Positions 6,648-10,606 of a stretch of 10,606 bases of DNA are shown here, one piece after another. The notes beneath the pieces were generated by a model. It saw nothing but the letters and a program-made list of their open reading frames with translations, was not told the origin of the DNA and searched no databases. The DNA comes from an uncultured Rhodocyclaceae bacterium (GTDB lineage Bacteria > Pseudomonadota > Gammaproteobacteria > Burkholderiales > Rhodocyclaceae): assembly GCA_903950295.1 (NCBI GenBank), contig CAJBAP010000499.1:1-10606 (forward strand), in the 5' to 3' direction. Every line of letters starts with the position of its first letter. Positions within the stretch are counted from its first letter, which is position 1. Position numbers and translations under genes: made by a program.

Positions 6648-7748
6648 ATGCTTTCTCAATGCCGAGCCATAATGCCCGCCATGGTGCTTGCGCGAATCAT
6701 TCTGTTCCTCCTGCTCACTGCATATCGCCCTGCAGAGGCGCAATATGCGACTCCATCGCATCGTGAGTCGATCCCAACAGCCCATCCAGAAAGGGTGGCT
6801 GTTATCGTCAACGAGGCGCACCCCGGCAGCATCGAAGTTGGCGAGTATTACCTCCGTGCCCGCGGCATCCCGAAGCAGAACCTGGTGAAGCTGCATTTTC
6901 CGGCAGAAGCACATGCCCTCGACTTCGCCGATTTTGCCCGATTGAAGCAGGCAATCGACAAGCGCTTGAGCCCGTCCATCGATCTGGTGGTTTTTGTCTG
7001 GACGACGCCATATGCCGTTGGTTGCAATTCCCTAACCGGGGCCTACACTCTTGGTGCCGACCCTGCCCTGTGTGACAAGCGTTGTAACCCTAGTCGACGC
7101 AATCCCTATTTCGATTCCGGATCCGGGCATCCCTACAAGGATTTCAAGATGCGGCTGTCGATGCTGCTTCCTGTTGAATCGGTCGAACAGGCCAAGGCCT
7201 TGATCGATCGCGGCGTGGCGAGCAATGCCCAAGGTATCCGCGCCAAGGCGTTCTTCCTGCGCACCGCGGATAAAGCACGCAATTCACGCGCAGGGCTCTT
7301 TCCCAAAAGCGCGGAGTTGCTCGATCCTGCTGTTTCGATCCGCACCCTGTCATCCGAAGGGATCTCTCACGAGAACGATGTGATCATGTACCTGACGGGA
7401 GCGGTTTCGGTCCCACATCTGGAAACACTGCACTTCCTGCCCGGTGCCATCGCCGATCATCTGACGTCGGCCGGCGGGATGCTTCGGGGTAGCTCACAAA
7501 TGAGCAGCCTGCGCTGGCTGGAGGCTGGGGCAACAGGGACCTATGGCACGGTGTCCGAACCTTGCAACCATTGGCAGAAGTTTCCTCATCCTGCGGTATT
7601 GCTCAAACACTACCTGAACGGGGCAACAATCATCGAGTCCTACTGGCGCAGCGTCGCCTGGCCGTCGCAGGGTTTGTTTGTGGGCGAGCCACTTGCAACT
7701 CCGTTCCGCGGGTCGGCGAACAGGTTATTGATCCAGAATCAGGAATAG
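6648..7748 (+). CDS. TIGR03790 family protein (exosortase-associated, secreted, function unknown)
   Basis: 366-aa exported protein resembling the uncharacterised family TIGR03790, which is known to occur only in genomes with an exosortase. The N-terminus carries a signal peptide (ILFLLLTAYRPAEA, cleaved before QYATPS). Recognisable segments are RVAVIVNEAHPGS, GEYYLRARGIPKQNLVKLHF (48-84), DLVVFVWTTPYAVGCNSLTG (112-131), HPYKDFKMRLSMLLP (161-175), PGAIADHLTSAGGML (265-279) and AGATGTYGTVSEPC (293-306). KFPHPAVLLKHYLNGATIIE (311-330) and GLFVGEPLATPF (342-353) complete the set. The alternating strand/helix pattern and the GA-GTV-EP...GEPLA-PF ending recall caspase/gingipain-like folds; that is my inference. 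The start is uncertain: ATGs at 6648, 6672 and 6681 all keep the signal peptide, and 6648 has GAAGG ten bases upstream. GC is lower than in the left half of the window. Confidence 0.8.
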   Translation: MLSQCRAIMPAMVLARIILFLLLTAYRPAEAQYATPSHRESIPTAHPERVAVIVNEAHPGSIEVGEYYLRARGIPKQNLVKLHFPAEAHALDFADFARLKQAIDKRLSPSIDLVVFVWTTPYAVGCNSLTGAYTLGADPALCDKRCNPSRRNPYFDSGSGHPYKDFKMRLSMLLPVESVEQAKALIDRGVASNAQGIRAKAFFLRTADKARNSRAGLFPKSAELLDPAVSIRTLSSEGISHENDVIMYLTGAVSVPHLETLHFLPGAIADHLTSAGGMLRGSSQMSSLRWLEAGATGTYGTVSEPCNHWQKFPHPAVLLKHYLNGATIIESYWRSVAWPSQGLFVGEPLATPFRGSANRLLIQNQE

Positions 7749-7890
7749 GCGGCCCCCTTCGACCATCTTCATCGACCGCCCCATGGATTCAGGATTTGGC
7801 CCTAACGGGCTATTTGCGCCTTGCTATCAGTAGGGCATAGTGGGGAAAATGGTAGGTGGTGCCTGTTTTTCTATGGATAAGGAAGCGACA

Positions 7891-8160
7891 ATGAATAAGC
7901 AAAACAAGATGCCGTTATGGGTTGCTCTCGCTTTCTCCAATATAGGATCGCGCAAGGTCGCGCTGTATCTTGTCTATGGTTGCGCCATATTCACCGCTTA
8001 TTGTTTTCCTTGGCCCCGTTATTTCACCGCAACAGACCCACTTCAAGAATACCTTGTCGACGACTGGAGTTGGTTTGCATTATCCCTTGCAACGACTCTT
8101 TGGTATGGGTTGGGCTTGAAGTGGATCGACAATAACTGCGGATGGGCAGAATCTGCCTGA
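7891..8160 (+). CDS. Small inner-membrane protein with two predicted helices (89 aa), function unknown
   Basis: The ATG at 7891 has AAGGAAG five bases upstream, which fixes the start; the frame is open further upstream but without such a site. The 89-aa product has two likely membrane segments, about residues 22-41 (KVALYLVYGCAIFTAYCFPW) and 59-78 (ending in LWYGLGLKWI), joined by a polar loop with several acidic residues (DPLQEYLVDD). It is rich in Trp and aromatics (DWSWFALS) and has a short tail. I recall similar unnamed small proteins in other Proteobacteria but cannot name a family or role. It lies 6 bp before the lytic transglycosylase gene on the same strand, so the two are probably cotranscribed. 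GC is about 48%, well below the left half of the window. Confidence 0.75.
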   Translation: MNKQNKMPLWVALAFSNIGSRKVALYLVYGCAIFTAYCFPWPRYFTATDPLQEYLVDDWSWFALSLATTLWYGLGLKWIDNNCGWAESA

Positions 8161-8166
8161 TTCGAC

Positions 8167-9090
8167 ATGACCAGCCTTATGTCTCGATCCGCCAAAGACT
8201 CTAATTGCTTCTCTGGAAAAGCGACGTTGCTGAAGAGAATGCTTGTCGCTGGTTTTTGTGTTTTTCAAAGTGTTTCGGCAGTATCGATTGCCGCCGAGCC
8301 TGCAAGTGATCTGCTTGCACTGCGCAAGCAGGCGCGCTCCCTTGAGCAGGGTGAAGGGGTCACCAGGAATGTAACTGAAGCCATCAAGCTCTATTGCCAG
8401 GTCGCAAAGGCTGGTGATGCAGATGCCATGTACCGCTTGGGGTGGATTTATGCCTTTGGCAAAGGCGTGCAGCGCGATGACACGGCCGCCGCCTATTTCT
8501 TTGCCAAAGCTGCCGACCAAGGTCACCCGCAATCAAAGAGCATGCTTTCGCTCACGGGAACAAAAACTGCTGGGGTTTCCCCATGCATGCGGTTAGAAGA
8601 GGCAGAGGACATTGCCTACACTGATACGCAACGTCAATGGGCAGATTTGGTCAAGCGCCTTGCGCCCGAATACGGCGTGGCCCCGCGCCTGGCGCTGACA
8701 TTGGCCCGGACGGAATCCAACCTGAACCCTCGCGCAATCTCCCTCAAGAATGCGCAAGGTCTGATGCAGTTGATTCCAGAGACGGCTGAACGATTCAACG
8801 TCAAGAAGCCGCTGGACCCGGAACAGAACGTGCGCGGCGGGCTGGCCTATTTGCGCTGGCTGCTGGCCTACTTTCAGGGCGATGTCAGGCTTGTGGCGGC
8901 TGCCTACAATGCTGGCGAAGGCACGGTCAACAAATATCTGGGCGTGCCGCCCTATCCCGAAACGCGCGCATACGTCGCAAACATACTATCTGGCTACAAA
9001 CAGCAGACCCATCCGTTCGATGCATCCGTCACGAACCCGTCTCCTGATCTACCCAGGATTGCTCGCAGAAATTCTCGAAAAGAATCTTGA
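8167..9090 (+). CDS. Sel1-repeat lytic transglycosylase (SLT domain)
   Basis: 307-aa exported peptidoglycan-cleaving enzyme. A hydrophobic signal segment (MLVAGFCVFQSVSAVSIAA, residues 25-43) comes first. About two Sel1-like helical repeats follow (residues 50-125: AIKLYCQVAKAGDADAMYRL, GWIYAFGKGVQRDD, AAYFFAKAADQGHPQS). A Slt/MltC-type transglycosylase domain (155-278) ends the protein, with catalytic Glu183 in ARTESNLNPRA, then AQGLMQLIPETA, AAYNAGEG and YPETRAYV. It would cut glycan strands to 1,6-anhydro muropeptides; the Sel1 part probably binds partners. Such fusions often serve envelope-spanning assemblies, which fits the pilin and sorted protein nearby. The start at 8167 lacks a clear ribosome site and may be coupled to the stop 6 bp upstream; 8179 and 8239 are alternatives. 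It converges on the pilin gene with a 17-bp gap. Confidence 0.9.
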   Translation: MTSLMSRSAKDSNCFSGKATLLKRMLVAGFCVFQSVSAVSIAAEPASDLLALRKQARSLEQGEGVTRNVTEAIKLYCQVAKAGDADAMYRLGWIYAFGKGVQRDDTAAAYFFAKAADQGHPQSKSMLSLTGTKTAGVSPCMRLEEAEDIAYTDTQRQWADLVKRLAPEYGVAPRLALTLARTESNLNPRAISLKNAQGLMQLIPETAERFNVKKPLDPEQNVRGGLAYLRWLLAYFQGDVRLVAAAYNAGEGTVNKYLGVPPYPETRAYVANILSGYKQQTHPFDASVTNPSPDLPRIARRNSRKES

Positions 9091-9107
9091 CCCTGCTAGC
9101 GGTGGGA

Positions 9108-9473
9108 TCAGTTAATTCCCATCACAGTCGCCGACGCAGAAGTGAATTTGGGACCAACCACTGTGCAGGTATTGGGTGTGTCAGCCAGAAAGGGGAAAGT
9201 AGCTACCATCGCGTAGCCTGACGGCAAACCGCCTTGAAGCAGTGAAGCCGCCTCGGCGCACTCTAATACCGCCTGTCCGGAAGAGCTGTTGATTTTTCGT
9301 GCGGAATAGTTGAGCGCAGATCCCGACGATATCGCTGCTGCAATACCTTCGGTCGTGGCTTGTTGAGCCTCAGTGCTGAGATCAACAAACTTGGGCAAGG
9401 CCGTGGCAGCCAGAATGCCCAGTATCACAATCACCACCACCAGCTCAATTAACGTGAATCCGGCGTTACGCAT
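9108..9473 (-). CDS. Type IV pilin-like (MSHA-type) prepilin
   Basis: 121-aa prepilin. The leader MRNAG is followed by FTLIELVVVIVILGILAATA, a class III signal cut by prepilin peptidase between Gly5 and Phe6, with the conserved Glu at mature position 5. ALPKFVDLSTEAQ after the helix resembles MshA-type pilins. The globular part is short and has two cysteines (LECAEA and NTCTVV) that could form the usual C-terminal disulfide. The ATG at 9473 is taken as start; an in-frame TTG lies just before it. The product would sit in the inner membrane and enter a pilus or type II secretion pseudopilus; no assembly genes are in view. It lies 55 bp downstream of the VPLPA-CTERM gene on the same strand, so cotranscription is possible, and it converges with the transglycosylase gene. 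Confidence 0.87.
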   Translation of the reverse strand: MRNAGFTLIELVVVIVILGILAATALPKFVDLSTEAQQATTEGIAAAISSGSALNYSARKINSSSGQAVLECAEAASLLQGGLPSGYAMVATFPFLADTPNTCTVVGPKFTSASATVMGIN

Positions 9474-9528
9474 CAAATCGCCCGATGTAAGGTGGGTTCG
9501 TTAGCGCGTCCTGCGCCCGAAAGCAAAC

Positions 9529-10200
9529 TCAGACAGCCGCTTTCTTCCGCGTCAGAAAACCGAGCAAACCTAGCGCACTCAACATGAGTGGGGCAGCGGC
9601 GGGGAGGGGTACCGGACTGGGATTGATGGCATCGGCAACTTTGATCTGGTCGATTGCCAAGGCCTGGTAGGCACCGCTCAAAGGACCAGTTGCACCACCA
9701 AAGGTTGCACTTAACAGAATCGCGTCGAATCCGCCGCCAGCAAATGAAACCGGGAAGGCCATCAAGCTTTGCAGGGTACTGCCTGCCAAGACTTCAGTTC
9801 CATCGTTCCACAAGGAATAATTCAGGAAGGTATTAACGGTATGACCAGAAAATCCATTGCCGGTGATGATGCTGACAGCGGAGAAGTCTTGTCCATCTAC
9901 ATTGGTAATTTTCGTGTAGCCGAAATCACCACCATTAGCGTACCAAGAGTACGTTCCGGGGAATCCCAAAGACGCGCCATAAACCGTCGAGACATCACCA
10001 CTAACTTGCTCGACCCGAATGCCCGCTTCAGTATGAGAGGCATTGACGGGCAGAACCTCCGCCCCCACCCCTTCAAACCCGTTAACTCGAGTCGGAGATG
10101 CAACCAAGTCCCCGATATGAAAACTGGCAGCATTGGCCCCCGCAGAAAAGCCCAATGCAAGGGCCGCAAGCAAGCAGGAAAATGATTTGTAAGCTTTCAT
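9529..10200 (-). CDS. VPLPA-CTERM (PEP-CTERM class) sorted exported protein
   Basis: 223-aa protein with both ends diagnostic. The N-terminus is a Sec signal peptide (MKAYKSFSCLLAALALGFSA, likely cleaved after GANA). The last 27 residues (197-223) carry VPLPAAAPLM, a hydrophobic helix (LSALGLLGFL) and a basic tail (TRKKAAV), the tripartite tag recognised by exosortases. VPLPA replaces the more usual VPEP. The body is low in charge and rich in Gly, Ser, Thr and Asn (GFPGTYSWYANGGDFGYTKI), typical of such surface or matrix proteins; no enzymatic motif is seen. The start at 10200 has AGAGGA six bases upstream; the open frame up to 10245 is not used. The exosortase itself is outside the window. 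The protein is presumed exported, trimmed and released or anchored at the surface. Confidence 0.88.
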   Translation of the reverse strand: MKAYKSFSCLLAALALGFSAGANAASFHIGDLVASPTRVNGFEGVGAEVLPVNASHTEAGIRVEQVSGDVSTVYGASLGFPGTYSWYANGGDFGYTKITNVDGQDFSAVSIITGNGFSGHTVNTFLNYSLWNDGTEVLAGSTLQSLMAFPVSFAGGGFDAILLSATFGGATGPLSGAYQALAIDQIKVADAINPSPVPLPAAAPLMLSALGLLGFLTRKKAAV

Positions 10201-10223
10201 CTTGGATCCTCTGAGATTATTCA

Positions 10224-10264
10224 GCCATATGCACAGCAACAACATTTATTGCAATATGGCCATA
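10224..10264. promoter_or_regulatory. Palindromic operator-like sites upstream of the VPLPA-CTERM gene
   Basis: GCCATAT (10224-10230) and ATATGGC (10254-10260) form a spaced inverted repeat, and 10255-10264 is a perfect 10-base palindrome (TATGGCCATA). This gives three copies of the same half-site within 41 bases, 24-64 bases before the start at 10200, a position that fits a regulator-binding region. On the minus strand no good -35/-10 pair is obvious. Confidence 0.35.
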
Positions 10265-10328
10265 CCGGAGCGGAACCTACACGAAAATGCACATTGTGCT
10301 CAATAGCCCGATTGGACAGGCTTGTTGA

Positions 10329-10606
10329 TCAATGCCGCCACTGGCGGTGGATGATGTCGCGAATCAGGTGCAGGCGACGGTGGAAGAAGTGGTCGGCACC
10401 GGGGATGACGGACACCGGCAGATTGAATGGTTCGGCCCAGGCCAGCACGTTGGGCAGCGGCACGGTTTCATCGGCAGCGCCGTGGATGACAATGGTGTCG
10501 GCGGGCACGGCGGCAGTTTCGTAGGTACGCAGGCCCTCGATGAACCCGGCAGCGGTGCCGACCAGTACCAACCGGGTCGCCGGGTCGCCGCGTTCCGCCA
10601 GTTGCA
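10329..10606 (-). CDS. Alpha/beta hydrolase, C-terminal part (5' end outside window)
   Basis: The frame runs off the right edge, so only the last 91 residues are visible. VPADTIVIHGAADETVPLPN carries the acid residue of the catalytic triad (Asp45 of the visible part), and VSVIPGADHFFHRRL carries the catalytic His72. These are the standard last two triad elements of a serine hydrolase with the alpha/beta hydrolase fold; the nucleophile elbow lies outside. The HGxxDxxVP and GAxHFF spacing resembles small KANL3/Tex30- or dienelactone hydrolase-like esterases. The substrate is unknown. GC returns to about 62%, like the left half of the window, so the gene looks like core chromosome flanking the lower-GC segment. 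Confidence 0.85.
   Translation of the reverse strand, partial: QLAERGDPATRLVLVGTAAGFIEGLRTYETAAVPADTIVIHGAADETVPLPNVLAWAEPFNLPVSVIPGADHFFHRRLHLIRDIIHRQWRH

Noticed and set aside
7798..7812. GGCCC-TAAC-GGGCT hairpin after the TIGR03790-type gene as an intrinsic terminator
   Set aside because: Only five pairs including a wobble, and no T-run follows.
9101..9126. TGGGA/TCCCA inverted repeat between the convergent transglycosylase and pilin genes as a bidirectional terminator
   Set aside because: Five clean pairs with an imperfect extension and no T-run on either side; it overlaps the last pilin codons.
6123..10606. Direct repeat of the tRNA-Leu 3' end (attachment site pair)
   Set aside because: I looked for a second copy of the T-arm/acceptor sequence and found none in the window.

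Overview
The window looks like a chromosomal stretch of a betaproteobacterium, probably Rhodocyclales or a related denitrifying or aromatic-degrading lineage. The evidence is a high-GC core (about 64% by hand count over 4201-4320), a long FAD/4Fe-4S oxidoreductase of a type common in that class, a NosD-type protein, and exosortase-associated genes (a TIGR03790-type protein and a VPLPA-CTERM protein). The genus call is inference; no 16S or other marker is present.

Left half (1-6122) is core-like. It starts with the C-terminal part of an FAD-linked oxidase fused to 4Fe-4S ferredoxin and CCG (HdrB-like) domains (+). Convergent to it is an orphan periplasmic substrate-binding protein of the branched-chain amino acid/amide type (-). 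Divergent from that is a NosD-like periplasmic beta-helix protein with no other nos gene in view. Next comes a glutamine-dependent amidotransferase most like the N-acetylglutaminylglutamine amide (NAGGN) osmolyte enzyme, without its usual synthetase partner. The half ends with a complete tRNA-Leu(UAA) that encodes its CCA.

Right half (6123-10328) begins directly after the tRNA 3' end and is lower in GC (about 48% at 6121-6240 and 7921-8100). It carries short or accessory genes: a 63-aa unknown protein (-); a secreted TIGR03790-type protein (+); an 89-aa two-helix membrane protein and a Sel1-repeat/lytic transglycosylase 6 bp apart (+); and, convergent to these, a type IV pilin-like protein downstream of a VPLPA-CTERM exported protein (-). 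High GC returns at the right edge with the C-terminal part of an alpha/beta hydrolase (-, runs off the window).

The right half is the part worth a second look. It combines a gene family known to track exosortase genomes, a protein with a sorting tag, a peptidoglycan-cutting enzyme and a pilin-like protein, which together suggest a cell-surface or envelope-export module next to a tRNA gene. No integrase, transposase, CRISPR array or duplicated tRNA end was seen, so the mobile origin is only an inference from composition and position.
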